From the NCBI GenBank assembly GCA_037013495.1, contig CM072805.1, forward strand, positions 13,984,601-14,048,600: a stretch of 64,000 bases of DNA, in the 5' to 3' direction. The position numbers and the translations under genes are program-made. This document shows positions 1 to 10,690 of the stretch, in pieces. The notes beneath the pieces were generated by a model. The model was not told the DNA's origin. It saw only the letters and a list, made by a program, of their open reading frames with translations, and did not search any database. How positions within the stretch are numbered: the first letter of the stretch is position 1; every line of letters begins with the position of its first letter. This DNA comes from Hippophae tibetana. Lineage: Eukaryota; Streptophyta; Magnoliopsida; Rosales; Elaeagnaceae.

Positions 1-1035
1 ATGGAAAATAGAGGCAGCCTATAGTTCTTCCCATCAACCCACGACCCCACTCAACTTGTGCCCTCTTTTACTAACCTTTAGATCCATTCCTTGTAGCCGA
101 ACACAGCACAATCTTATTGTGGGTCACAAATGACTCATATGGCCTCAATCCAAAACATTAAGTATGTGCCAATTGTCCTTCCCCTCATATCATGTACGAC
201 AAGCACATGCTAACTCCCCTTCTACTCCAAGAAACTCTTTCTTAATAAGATAGTGCCATGTTTATTAACCCATTCTGTGTATACTTTAACAATAAATACA
301 CATTCCTCAAGGTTGATATCATTAATCATTGTAACAATTGATACCCAATTGTTAGAAATCAATATTATTATTTTTTTTCCCAATTATGTTTACTTTATAT
401 TTTATGGTAAAACAAATACACAGGTAAATTAGTTATAACAATTTTTGCATTTAGGTCTGGTAGTTATTTTTTTGAATAATTTAGTTCACTTATTTTAAAA
501 ATATGATAACATAAAAACAAAGCAATGCAATTGGATACAAGAGCTATTTTTTGTTTTGTATTTTTCTATTTGAACTTGATAAATAAAATTTTAATATAAA
601 TAATTACTTAATTATTTTTCTAAAATGAATTTTTAAAAAAACATTTAAAATATAAAGAAGAACATAAAAATGATTATTTGTCTTTCTGATATCATTTTTT
701 TTAAATTAGTGAAATAAATTGTTCATAAAAATATTTAGTAGTCCTAAGTGCTCCAATTATAATAATTACTCCAATGTGGTGGAACTTGTCCCATATTTCA
801 TTAACTGGTGTAAAGCTTTATAACTAGTTACATAACTATAAATTGGTATATGGTCATTTTCATTATCTGGCACCAGAAAAACATAAACACTAGTGCCATT
901 TAAGAATATTCTACGCCTTGGCGTCTGGCCTTAACCATTAAATTTTTGTTGGGGTAGTTGCATCCATTCATCTCCTTCTCTCTCCCTCTAGTCTCTATAA
1001 TATCGCTTTCAACTCCAAGCTTTAAACCCTTTGTT

Positions 1036-1045
1036 TATATAAATA
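1036..1045 (+). promoter_or_regulatory. TATA-box-like site with downstream CATGCA motif
   Basis: TATATAAATA follows a CT-rich tract (about 970-1000) and precedes an RY-type CATGCA motif at 1068-1073. The spacing resembles a plant core promoter, but no credible coding sequence follows within several hundred bases, and such strings arise by chance in AT-rich DNA. Confidence 0.25.
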
Positions 1046-2326
1046 TAACCCTTTCACGTTTTCGCTCCATGCATTACAAGTCTATGTACCTTCTGGTTTT
1101 GCTCTTAATTCGAAACTATTTTTTATTTTGATCTCCAAAAACTTATATTTGCTTAATTTGGCGTCTTCTCCTCCGGTTTTGTCCAAAATGGTCATATCTC
1201 ATATAATATTTAAAAAAAAAAGAGTATTTGTGTTATAGTTAAAAAAGATGTAAAACTTAAATTGTAACTTAAGAATTAATTTTTGTGTAGGTTTTTTAAC
1301 TTTTAATATTTTTAAATTTATTTACCAACTTGAATAATATAGTTTCATATCTATATAAATTGATAAAATAATTTAAAAATTAAACAATATAAATTAATAA
1401 ATACATAAAAAATAGATTATAACAATATTAAGTATATAGTATGTATAACAATGAATATTTATATATTTATGTGATTTTGTCTATAAAAAACATATCATAT
1501 GTAATAGTTTAGAAAATGGTTGAATTGTGTTTTAGTTTGGGCAAAATTTAACCTTAAACTTGAAAGCCTATTTTTTAGTCAATTTTATTTTTTTAAAAAA
1601 TAAAAAAAATCTCATTTTACAAAACATAATTATTATAAACATAAAAAATATTAATATCTTATAAATTTATAATTAATTTTGAATATAATATAATAAATTA
1701 TTATTATTATTAATTAATATAATTATAATTATATTTAATAAATAATTATAATATTAATTATAATTATGATATAAAAAATAATATTCATATATATCCAACT
1801 TTATATAAGATACAATACAAACATGGAACATTATATCGTAAATTTTGAGTGAAAATATTATCTAATATATTATTATTATTATTATTATTAATATAATACA
1901 ATATATAAATTATATCTAATTAATTATATTTTAATACTTAAATAAAATTATTATTAATAAATATTTGTTATCTTAGTAATAATTAAAATTATAATAATAT
2001 TAAAGATATGTGTTACAATGTAATTTATTTTTAATTTTTTTAATCTTAAATAATTTATTTTTTAAAAATGTCAATAATTTTTCATAAAAATTATTGTTAC
2101 TATTTAGTAAAGTTTTTAATAATTTAAAATTTTATAATTATAAAAAAATATATTTTTATTATATAAATATAAATTATTTTTTAGTTATAATAAAAATAAA
2201 TGATTATTTATTAAAAATTGATATATGCTGATATTTTATTTTTGGTTTTCTTTTAGAAAACAAGAAGAGAGAACAAAGAAATGGAGCTGGGAATTAAGGA
2301 AGGAGAGAGAAGAAGAGAGTGGAATG

Positions 2327-2388
2327 GTGAGTTGAAAAAAAAAGGAAGGATAGAGAGAAGAAAGTGAAACGTGAGTTGAAAAAAAAAA
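2327..2388. repeat. Short tandem duplication (GTGAGTTG plus poly-A)
   Basis: GTGAGTTG followed by about nine A residues occurs at 2327 and again at 2371, about 44 bp apart, inside the purine-rich block. A simple local duplication; no function inferred. Confidence 0.6.
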
Positions 2389-2719
2389 TTGACCGACAAA
2401 TGGTTGAATAAGTTTTAATTTGCTCATTTTTAAACTAAAATACACTGAAGTCTTTTTTTAAACTATCACACAGAATATGTCTTTCATAAACAAAACCCCC
2501 TTCCCCTTATTGTTCGATGAGTACTTTAATGTTTTAATTTTCTTTACTTAATTCATGAGTTTGGCTTTTCATATTTAAATCTCCAAACTTTCCTTAGCCA
2601 AACACCTCCATTACCTCTTTTAATTCCCTATTTCATTTTTTGGGTATTATTATTAATATATACTTGTATGTACGTAGAGTTTCTATTCTTAACAAACAAG
2701 TTTCTAAATTTGAGCAACA

Positions 2720-3144
2720 ATGACAGAATATGAGAGAAAACAAGACACGAGACCATGAAAAGTTACGGTGGAACCTCCTATTGAAGATCAAGAAACAAGG
2801 AATGGAAATAACCTTCCAAACCTTCTTTTCTTACTTAGGCTTAAATATGTGAAACCTGGTTATCACTACTTAATCTCAAATGCTATGTACATCTTGCTAG
2901 TCCCTCTTATTGGAATAGTTTCAATTCATCTTTCAACTCTCAAATTCGATGACTTTATTCATATATGGAACCAACTTAGGTTTAATCTGATATCAATGAG
3001 TCTATCTTGTTCTCTCATAGTTTTATTAACAACCCTTTAATTCATGACTCATCCAAGAAGGGTTCACTTGGTGAACTTTGCTTATTACAAACTAGAACCT
3101 ACTCAAACATGCACTAAGATGTTTTTATAGAAAAGTCGGTTAGA
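2720..3144 (+). pseudogene. 3-ketoacyl-CoA synthase (KCS/FAE1-like), truncated N-terminal pseudogene
   Basis: KCS enzymes condense malonyl-CoA with acyl-CoA in the ER membrane, the first step of very-long-chain fatty-acid elongation for waxes, suberin and seed oils. The translation shows the family's N-terminal region: a hydrophilic start (MTEYERKQ from ATG 2720), then LKYVKPGYHYLISNAMYILL and a second hydrophobic stretch around NQLRFNLISMSL (2768-3040, two membrane segments). In the same frame, after a stop, come FMTHPRRVHLVNFAYYK and CTKM, matching the start of the FAE1/CUT1 domain. In-frame stops are TGA 2756, TAA 3038 (where the family has Tyr) and TAG 3127. Homology ends near KSRL at 3144, where copia-like sequence begins, so the catalytic Cys-His-Asn part is absent. 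An intact paralogue probably exists elsewhere. Confidence 0.85.
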
Positions 3145-3300
3145 AAATTAGGCCTAACTCAACCCAATAAGATCTTATTAAGTTAAGGGTTACCCAGGTT
3201 TATAAGCAGTACTGTTGTCGAACACTTGGCTGATGTGGGATAAGGTTTCTTAATAGCCCCCATCACAACATTGGACAGAGGTGGGCTTATAGGTTGTGCC
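3145..3300. repeat. Probable copia LTR fragment
   Basis: Right after the KCS homology stops, the sequence reads GGCCTAACTCAACCC, then a TATAAGCAG stretch and GATGTGGGATAAGG. This word order is common in plant copia LTRs. It lies at the 3' side of the minus-strand copia pol relic, where a 3' LTR would be expected, but no clean TG/CA ends or match to the LTR at 6183 were found. Confidence 0.35.
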
Positions 3301-5033
3301 ATAGTGAGACTGTTAAGAAGAGTCGAGGATGCATCCAAGAAATTATTGAGTTTCCAAGTAATATACAATATTCCATGGTTGATCGCTATGTGTCTATGCA
3401 TCTAGCCCAATCTACGTCACAAAAAGAATTTAGTTGTAGTGAACTAGCTGTTGAAAAAAAGAGACCTTACCTTGGTGTGTTCTTGACATATCATAGCACT
3501 CGTTGAGCTACTTCCAAATATGGTTGTCTTGGTTTTTCGATGTATTGACTGAGAATATGTACAACATACAGTAAGTCGGGTCGTGTGATAGTCAAGTATA
3601 TTAATCTCGGAACAAGTCTTCGATAGGATATGAGGTCACTGATGAGTTCTCCTTCAACCTTGCTGATGGATAAATTCTATTTCATAGGTGAATTGGCAGG
3701 TTTGGCACCAAGGTAATCCATGTCCTCCAATATTTCAAGTGCATACTTGCGTTATGACAGAACAATTCCCTTCTTGGATCATGAAACTTCTATGCCAAAA
3801 AAATACTTTAATTCAATAAGATCCTTTAGCTTGAATTGTCGCATAAGATGATTTTTAGTTTCTTCAATGTCTTGTAGATTATTAGCTTGAACAAAGAAGG
3901 AATTACCACGGGTTCGGATGAATGGTAAGTGATCATACTTGAATTAGTTAAAATCGGCTAGCTTAAGTGTTGTTGATAGCTTGATTAACCATTTTTGTGA
4001 GGCTTGTTTGAATCCATACAAAGATTTTTGTAGTTTACATACTCGTGTTTCCCTATTTCATCTGAATCCGGGTGGAAGAGACATATAGAAATCTTTGTGG
4101 AAATCATCCTAGAGAAAGGAATTGGTGACATCGAGTTGGTGAAGATGCCAATTTTGAACAACAGCAACGAAAAGAAGGAGACGAATGGTGACAAGTTTGC
4201 CTACTAGTGCAAAAGTTTCTTGGTAGTCAAAACCTTCAATCTGATTGTATCCTTTGGCCACTAATCGAATCTGGTATCGTTCTATAGAGCCATCAGGATT
4301 ATACTTAATTTTGTAGACCCATTTACAACCAGTTTCTTGTTTGGAGGAAACTATTGGAGCATCCTAGTGCCATTAGTTTCAAGAGCATCCAATTATTGTT
4401 TCATGGAAAGCTGCAATTTTGGATAGTTGAAAGTTTCAGCAAAGGTGGTTGGTTCCAATAGAATGGAAATAGAAGTAGAAAATGCATGATGTGCAAGTGA
4501 TAATCAATCATAGGTAAGTACATGAGATAGGGAATGAGAAGTACCTTTCTTATCGAACGATGCTAAGTTAGACGAAGGGAAGGACCGAGAAGGAATGGAA
4601 GCTTCTACATGACACTTTTGAAGGTAGCTAGGAACATCAGTGGATTGGCAGAGTCTATTTGTAACTGGTGTTGAAGGAGTCACGTGTGGTGCAGAAGTTG
4701 ATGATGGTGTTTTAGGAGATGTATCTTGAAGATTAGGGGTGTGTGAGAGTCGATTGTTGGAAGGACAGACAGTCTATGATTAAGTGATGTATTTGGAGTG
4801 GTTAATTGGAAAATGTCAGACATGTCATCATAAATAATATATTCTAATAGAGAGAATAGAGTTAGAGTGTTAACAACGGAGGTGGAATAAGGAAACATAT
4901 GTTCATGAAAGATAACATCACGAGACACAAGTTTTTCTTGTTTCCAGATTATAGACTCGATAACCTTTTATCCTAAATGGTTACCCAATGAATATGCATC
5001 GATGTGATCTAGCATCAAATTTGGTGGGTTGAT
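3300..5033 (-). pseudogene. Ty1/copia pol relic: integrase tail, reverse transcriptase, RNase H
   Basis: Read on the minus strand from 5033 down. The integrase end includes SRDVIFHEHMFPY (about 4928-4890). The RT follows with [44 protein letters not shown] and CKLQKSLYGFKQAS, then FKLKDLIELKYFFGIEVS and LSQRKYALEILEDM. RNase H follows with TRPDLLYVVHILSQY and, in another frame, CDVDWARCIDT. Several in-frame stops and frame changes are present. The stretch that should carry the catalytic YVDD box is missing: the reading passes from GNSFF directly to VQANNLQ near 3895. The 5' side is cut at 5034 by an unrelated LTR; gag, protease and most of integrase are absent. A dead relic. Confidence 0.85.
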
Positions 5034-6115
5034 TGATGAGTGCTCAAAAAGCACTAAAATAACCATGATTTTATGTACCTTAATTGATTAAAAATACATA
5101 TATTTATATGTTTTATCATATATTTATATAAATTTGTCTTTTTCGGAATCACGGGTATTTTTATTGTTTTTCAGGTATTTTGGCTTAAAAACGCAATGTA
5201 AAGACTCAAAGAGAAATATTTGAAGCAATACATCACAAATATATCAATAAATAAGTGAGAAAAGGTCAACAAACATGGAAAAATCGGACGAAATGGGTCG
5301 AAAAGGTCAAAAATGTCAAAAATACGGAAATCGCGCGCAGCAGCCCAGCCGTGCGCGCAGCCCAGCGCCCCAGCGCCCCATTCCGTGCGCGCCCGCGCGC
5401 GCTGGCATGCCCAGCTACGCGCAGCTCAGCGCGCGGGCACTGTTCACGTGCGCCGAGCTGCGCACAGCGCGCCCAGCAGCCCCCCTCCGCGCGCCCAACG
5501 CGTTTTCGCCCCATTTTTCACGTGCAGCCGCCCCTGTGACGTCATGCTACGTCATTGATGACATCAGCAATTCCAATACGCGTTTTTACATTTTTTAATA
5601 TTTTTTTAACATTTTTTTACTCATTTTTTCTCTCCATCCTCACCTATAAATACCCCCCTTCCCTTCACTTCAAATGACACCTTCAAAACTCACTTCTCTC
5701 TTCTTTCTTTCTCTCATTTCTTAGTTTTTAGTTTCTCTTAGTTTCTTTCTTAGTTTCTAAGCTTTTCTTAGTTTTTCTCTTAGTTTTTAGTTCAATTCTC
5801 TTAGGTTTAGAGTTCTTCTCTTTTTGAGAGGAACTTGTAATGTTTTTGTAATAATTTAGATTTTTGATTCAATATATGGAAGTGCAAATTCCGCTCGGAG
5901 GTTTTCTAGCAACGGAAATAGCGTCGAAGTTCTGTAAGGATTTTATTTTCTTTACAGTTATTTTTATGCTTTATTCTTACATGTTATATTCAACTTGTCT
6001 GTGGTTAAATTTAACTATGCTAGCTGTTTAGTAAAAATGATGTAATAACGACGTTGTTATGCTTGCGAAATATTAAATAGGTAAAAATCTTTAAAATGAA
6101 TTGATTTTGTTTTTA
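5034..6115 (+). repeat. LTR fragment, 'TGATGAGTGCT' family, with GC-rich U3 block
   Basis: Starts TGATGAGTGCTCAAAAAGCA exactly where the copia reading frame breaks. It matches the LTR copies at 15677-17424 (minus), 33095-34584, 37250-38920 and 63663 onward. It contains a GC-rich block (about 5328-5510), bZIP-type sites (5537-5566), a TATA box (5644) and a CT-rich leader, then a stretch shared with the other copies up to GATTTTGTTTTTATC near 6115. There the family normally continues for about 500 bp more, so the 3' end is deleted and joined to copia leader DNA. ORFs of 80-107 codons in the GC-rich block are chance. Confidence 0.8.
5537..5652 (+). promoter_or_regulatory. LTR promoter: TGACGTCA bZIP sites and TATA box
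   Basis: TGACGTCA (5537-5544) is followed by TACGTCA (5548-5554) and TGATGACATCA (5556-5566), an as-1-like cluster of bZIP/TGA-factor motifs. A canonical CTATAAATA lies at 5644-5652, then a CT-rich likely transcription start. The solo LTR of the same family keeps TGACGTCA at 17043 and the TATA box at 16977-16985. Motif identity is seen; regulation is inferred. Confidence 0.6.
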
Positions 6116-6182
6116 TCCTGAAGCAAAACTGAAAGAAAACTGAAGATTCAACTATGGATTCAAAAGGTAGGCTTTGATACCA
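6116..6182 (-). other. Copia leader and tRNA-iMet primer-binding site
   Basis: On the minus strand an LTR ending ...TTTCA is followed by TGGTATCAAAGC (plus 6182-6171), the copia primer-binding site complementary to initiator tRNA-Met with one mismatch from the common TGGTATCAGAGC. A short leader follows, joined abruptly to the LTR fragment of another family at about 6115. Orientation agrees with the minus-strand pol relic, so both are probably parts of one copia element. Confidence 0.75.
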
Positions 6183-6800
6183 TGAAAGTTTTTAGTAAAT
6201 GGATAAATGACCTCTTCTTCAGGATCATTTTCATTAAATAAGAATTAATGTACAATCTATTTTAGATAAGAATATATACAATATTCTATTACATAAATAT
6301 ATAATATTTTGTTTATATATTTTAGGTAAGAATATACAATATTCTATTACCTAAATATACAATATTCTATTTATTTATTTTAGGTAATAATATATACATA
6401 TCTAATACACTAATTATGGTAAAGTAAATCTTGTAATCTTATTGATGAGATTGATGAATTTCCTGTAAAAGTTACATGTTAATTCTTGTTGAGTTTCTTT
6501 ATATAAATTGGTTGTGAAATAGTGTGCAATGAATCTAGAAATAAATATATAAGCATGTAACATGTTATATCCATTAAAGTTCATGTGACTTGCCAGATGT
6601 AACATGTTACATCCACTTGTATCTTTGTATATAATCTGTTACACCAATTGTAGTTCCGACGAGCAACATGTATCTGTTTATGTAACATGTTACCTTTATA
6701 TGTATATTTGTATGTAATATGTTACATATACTGGAGCTACAATGGGTTGTCGAAGTTTCGATAGGGTCTCCAACGGTGGTTGGCAGAGCTCTAGTGGATC
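6183..6800 (-). repeat. Copia 5' LTR (outer end not resolved)
   Basis: Directly adjoins the primer-binding site at 6171-6182; in minus orientation the LTR ends ...CATTTACTAAAAACTTTCA. About 6258-6400 holds three imperfect copies of a roughly 60-bp AT-rich unit (TTTTAGGTAAGAATATACA variants). About 6557-6725 holds four copies of the palindrome GTAACATGTTAC. I could not find a clear outer TG boundary or a second full copy for comparison, so the upper end is approximate. Confidence 0.55.
6557..6725. repeat. Cluster of GTAACATGTTAC palindromes
   Basis: The 12-bp perfect palindrome GTAACATGTTAC occurs at 6599-6610 and 6682-6693, with one-base variants at 6557-6568 (GTAACATGTTAT) and 6714-6725 (GTAATATGTTAC). 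It lies in the copia LTR, where such repeats usually sit in the regulatory U3 part. Possibly binding sites for a dimeric factor. Confidence 0.7.
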
Positions 6801-6839
6801 GCCCATGATAGATCACTGAAGATGTGATAAGTATGACAT

Positions 6840-7428
6840 TATTATCATTTTAATGAATTTATTAAAGAAGTCTTTTGGTTTTTTTATTATGTAATTTGAT
6901 ATAAAATTATGAGTTTTTAGTTGAGTTATTATTCGGAAAAAATTAATTAATTTATCAAAAGTAAAATTATTTAAGAAAACAAAATCTATTTTGTACCTTT
7001 TGTTCTTGATTTAGGATTATAGGGCACATGAATTTAGATATAGAGTAAACTATTATGAATAGGTTGTGCAACCACTTTTATAATAAATCAAATAATCTTA
7101 TTATAAGTGTATGTAAAGTTTTCATGAAAAAAATTACAAATATCGGTTAGATTGTTTTTTAAATTAAAATTGAAACCAACTAAGAAAAATAATTAAAATT
7201 CAAACAAATTCAATTTAATTAATTTTTAAAAATAAAAAGGTGATTTGAATTAATTAAAGGGTTAAAATTCATTTAAATTGATCCAAAAAATTTAGCTAGT
7301 GTGTTGAATTGATTGATTTTTTATTGTTTCTTTAAATTGTATCATATAAATATTTATTAATTTAAAATAAATTTGATTGTATAAACTTTAAGATATACAA
7401 TATATGTTTTATGTGATATTATAATTGT
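6840..7428. other. AT-rich non-coding stretch
   Basis: No coding sequence or recognisable repeat. This separates the copia relic from the left end of the Tat element. Confidence 0.5.
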
Positions 7429-7682
7429 TGTTTGTTTGAACATATGGCTCGACTTGGAGCCTAACTCATGAATATTTCGAATTATCAAATTTATTATTCT
7501 GAAAGACATAATTTGTGCCCACACCTACAACGATAAATATAGAGTGCCCTCGCTTATACAAAGTAACTTTAAGTATTGGAAGACCAACCACCAGGCCGAG
7601 CCATCAAATTGGTTGATCCTAAGTCAACTAATGCTTTTACTTATGTATCCTTTTACACGCTTTGATATGTACACCTATATGT
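7429..7682 (+). repeat. Tat 5' LTR, left part
   Basis: Starts about TGTTTGTTTGAACATATGG and aligns with the right LTR start at 40765 (TGATTTTTACACATAAG). Shared blocks include CATAATTTGTGCCC and GAGTGCCCTCGCTTATAC (7537-7554). Similarity with the right LTR runs to about 7680, where pararetroviral sequence takes over. Confidence 0.7.
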
Positions 7683-7685
7683 TTG

Positions 7686-7743
7686 TTTGTTAAGCATGTT
7701 TTCTTAATATTTATATTTACCTCTGCTATTAACTCCCCAGATC
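7686..7743 (+). repeat. EPRV left terminal direct repeat
   Basis: Matches 15083-15140 without gaps and with five mismatches, from TTTGTTAAGCATG to ACTCCCCAGATC. Weaker similarity extends a few bases left with one inserted T. Most simply this is the terminal redundancy of the integrated viral copy. Confidence 0.8.
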
Positions 7744-7756
7744 CTTGGTGCACTTA

Positions 7757-7768
7757 TGGTACTAGAGC
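7757..7768 (+). other. EPRV tRNA-Met primer-binding site (degenerate)
   Basis: TGGTACTAGAGC differs from the caulimovirid TGGTATCAGAGC at two adjacent positions. It lies 14 bp after the left terminal repeat, upstream of the long leader, which is where minus-strand DNA synthesis starts in this family. Confidence 0.65.
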
Positions 7769-8256
7769 TATAGGGGTGTTCTAAGTTGTTTAATACATGA
7801 TGTAGTTAATATTCATAAGTACTATTCGAACCTTGGATAATAATATTTATGATTTTACGATTTACTTATATGATAATATGTAAGGTTTCTACATTTATGC
7901 ATTCAATCCGGACGAAGGGTTGTAAGTCCCTCTGTTTGCCATGTGTTGGCATTTGTAAGGCAATAATTCCTTATACTTGCGAGTGTTTAGTAAACGACCT
8001 ATTTGAATATAAGTTGAATGGATTCATAAATATTACAAGAAAAGTTAGAATAAGAAAATAAATGTTAAATGTTTCATGTATGATTACTTAGCATACTTCT
8101 ATTACTTCGTTTTCATGAATTAAATACAAGTATCTTGATAATTGATAGTAGACAGTAATTTAAATGTTAAGAATCATATTTACCATGCTAAATATATTAT
8201 ATTGATTACTAGTATTGTCATATTTTTTCCACACTTTTATTTTAATATTTAAAATC
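7769..8256 (+). other. EPRV leader region
   Basis: About 490 bp between the primer site and the first ATG of the viral reading frame (8257). Caulimovirid leaders are long, structured and carry short upstream ORFs. A 70-codon ORF at 7849-8061 has no recognisable protein and fits a leader ORF or chance. Confidence 0.5.
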
Positions 8257-9030
8257 ATGTCTAAAAACGAATTTTCTACATCATCACTTTTATTAACAAA
8301 ATCATCATCGTCTTCTTTGAAGAACAAAAACATCATCAATAGTAATGACTTTACTATTGAAATTTTTCAAAAATAAATTGATCGTTGGAAGATTCTGAAG
8401 GCCAATAAAGATCAAATTTATAAATCAAGGATGATGAATCTTTTTAAAATAGATTACATCATTAAATCAGAAGAAAGGGATCTTCACCTTTCATAACCTT
8501 TTGAAACGATTGAATTACTTTGAAAAGAATCATTACATAAATATTTTGAAAAAAATTCAAATATGTTCATTTAGGATTAGTCCAAATTGGATTAAAACCT
8601 TTAACCAAATATGGTTTAAACTCATCAATATTAGTAGTTCTTAGGGATGCTAGACTTGTAGATTTGAAGGATTCACTTTTAGGTACTGTAGAAACAAGCT
8701 TAGGCTTATGACCAGTATTTTTTAATTATTTCCCAAATTTTATGGTTTCCTTAAAAGATCATCATATATTAAAATCATTAACCTTACAAATCCAAACCTA
8801 TAATTCTAGAGTACTACCAAGAGTTATTCCAGTAGCTTTAATCTATAGGGTTCATTACAAAGTAATGATGTCTGCGTGGGATACCAGACATATTCATCAC
8901 TCTGAAACGGAGAAACAATTCTCCTACAAACAGATATTTCCAGATCAAATATTACTATTCCAAAACCAATTAGTTGGAATCAGGTTATATTCCCAGATAG
9001 ATGGATATTAAAAGAAATTTCCTAGCCAGA
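8257..9030 (+). pseudogene. EPRV movement-protein region
   Basis: The reading begins at ATG 8257 (MSKNEFSTSS) and continues, with stops, into a 30K-type movement-protein domain. Visible family-like pieces are DARLVDLKDSLLGTVETSLG near 8650-8710 and, after a stop, NYFPNFMVSLKDHHILKSLT (about 8725-8780). The ORF from 8742 to 9011 is the longest open part. Movement proteins of this superfamily line plasmodesmata and let virus pass between cells. In-frame stops (for example near 8373 and 8497) break it. Position at the front of the coding region agrees with the domain order of caulimovirids with a fused polyprotein. Confidence 0.65.
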
Positions 9031-10690
9031 GTCTGAAAATTATCAACCCGAAGAATCTGTACAAAATACAAAACTTACAAATATCATAAAATATAAAAAT
9101 TGAAATATTGAATTAGGTTTCAATAGATCTTCTAGTACCTCTGACTTCTCATCTGTGGATTCACCACTCAAAACCAAACCTAAATTATCAACCTTAGATA
9201 TCCATAGGAATACAAAACTCAAATGAGTAGACTATAGTACACCAGTACCTAGACCAGTCTACACTATTGACAAAAACTCTAAGATGAGCGATTCACCTCA
9301 GTTACCTCCTATATACCCAGTATCACCAACTCTATCTATTGCCCCTACCTTACCAGTTAGGACAAATGAGTGGAATGTATTAACAGTGGAACCCCAAGAA
9401 TTAGACATAGAAAACCTACGTCTAGATTTAGATCTTTCACATAATAAAAGTATTAAAAATGGTTCTTTAAAACACAACCAGAAAATACAAGGGCAAGTTG
9501 CTTTAGGATACATGAAAGATATGTTAAAGAACATAATCAAACACATTATTTTTGGATTGGTTAGAAATCTATAGAGAAACCAAAGGCTTAACCTCTCCCT
9601 ATACAATAGGATCAAGAATCTCTACTAAGAATAACCCTAAACCAATTAGCCTAGTAGAAAATTACCAGATCACATTGTTAGCCATACCTAGATTAGCCTA
9701 GTTGAACCATCATCAATAGTTAACTCTAAACTAGTTATCTTAGAAGACTCAAAATCCGAACCTATAGTTATTCCTATAGTTCCAATTGTCCCTAAACCAG
9801 TCAACATTATTGTAAAATCTATAGCCACAGTTCCTAAACCTATAGCTATAGTTCCACAAATCAAAAGGTTTTTAGATATTAGTATTGACGAAGTCATAGA
9901 AGAAGACATCGACAGACTATTAGATAAAATTGATAGCTCAACAACTATCATAAACAAAACTCATCCATTCATGGAAATCAGTACTACATAAATCATAGAA
10001 AATGATTTCGATAAGTTACTAGATGATGACTATGATTGGTATAAAAACAATTTGTTGAACCAGTTAATTCAATTAACATGGTCAACATAAAAAAGAAGTT
10101 ACCCATACGAGAAACTCCAGATGGTTCAGTTGAAGCCGAACATTCTTCACTAAAACCTATCACCTTTCCTTACAAGGATAAACAGGTAGAAGCCTTTCCT
10201 CTTAATATCCCTTGAGAGAACCAAGCAGTTAACCTCAAAAACATAGTTACCCAAAACAACTTTACCAATATCAGCCTAAGTACCTTAGGTAAACAACTTA
10301 CTAGGATAGAGAAAAATCAAAAGACTAATCTTTCCTCTACCTCCTACCAAGCCATAGATAGTAAAGTAAAAAACCCAATCTTTAAAACCTTTTAGGTATC
10401 CAAACCAGCCTAAGAAGAAATATCATCAAAGTTTGAAAAAAAATCAAAATTGGAACAATACCCTTAGGTTCCAATTAGAAGACTAAGCCTCAAACACAAA
10501 ACCAGGATTAGTTGTACCTAAGTCACCAGTGACTTCAAAGTCAACCTAAAAACTAGTACATGATCTTGGTGTTCTTAGCAAACTAGGGTCTAGTATTTCA
10601 TCCGAGGATAGTTCCCAAGAAACCCCTTCTGAACCAACTCCTAAAATCCAAAAACTAGCTTGGCAAGAACCTAACACAGTTAGGTACGCA
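9031..10690 (+). pseudogene. EPRV polyprotein linker region
   Basis: Low-complexity reading between movement and capsid domains, rich in Pro, Ser, Ile and Lys with many stops. The longest open piece (9284-9574) reads SPQLPPIYPVSPTL and EWNVLTVEPQELDIENLRLD. I recognise no domain. Such poorly conserved linkers are normal here. ORFs on the opposite strand (9298-9615, 9688-9957) are shadows. Confidence 0.5.

Larger units (their letters stand above)
1..2719. other. AT-rich non-coding flank
   Basis: No open reading frame here resembles a protein I recognise. About 1200-2230 is extremely AT-rich, with runs of TTA/ATT and a (TAT)n stretch near 1867-1890. About 2240-2420 switches to purine-rich GA repeats on the plus strand. 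A CT-rich block near 970-1000 followed by a TATA-like site at 1036 could be an old promoter. It may be the upstream flank of the broken KCS gene, enlarged by AT-rich insertions, but this cannot be shown from sequence alone. Confidence 0.6.

Noticed and set aside
2236..2445. Minus-strand Phe/Leu/Ser-rich ORF
   Set aside because: It is the complement of the purine-rich GA block; low complexity, no start context.
5255..5598. Overlapping ORFs of 81-107 codons on both strands in a GC-rich block
   Set aside because: They arise because GC-rich DNA lacks stop codons; Ala/Arg/Pro-only composition, no family resemblance, and they lie in an LTR U3 region.
6171..6182. TGGTATCAAAGC sites (also 62338) as possible tRNA genes
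   Set aside because: Only the 3'-end complement of tRNA-iMet is present; there is no cloverleaf around it, so these are primer-binding sites.
7849..8061. 70-codon ORF in the EPRV leader
   Set aside because: No recognisable protein; length is near chance in this composition and leader ORFs are usual.
9298..9957. Minus-strand ORFs of 89-105 codons
   Set aside because: They mirror the viral linker region on the plus strand and have no features of their own.
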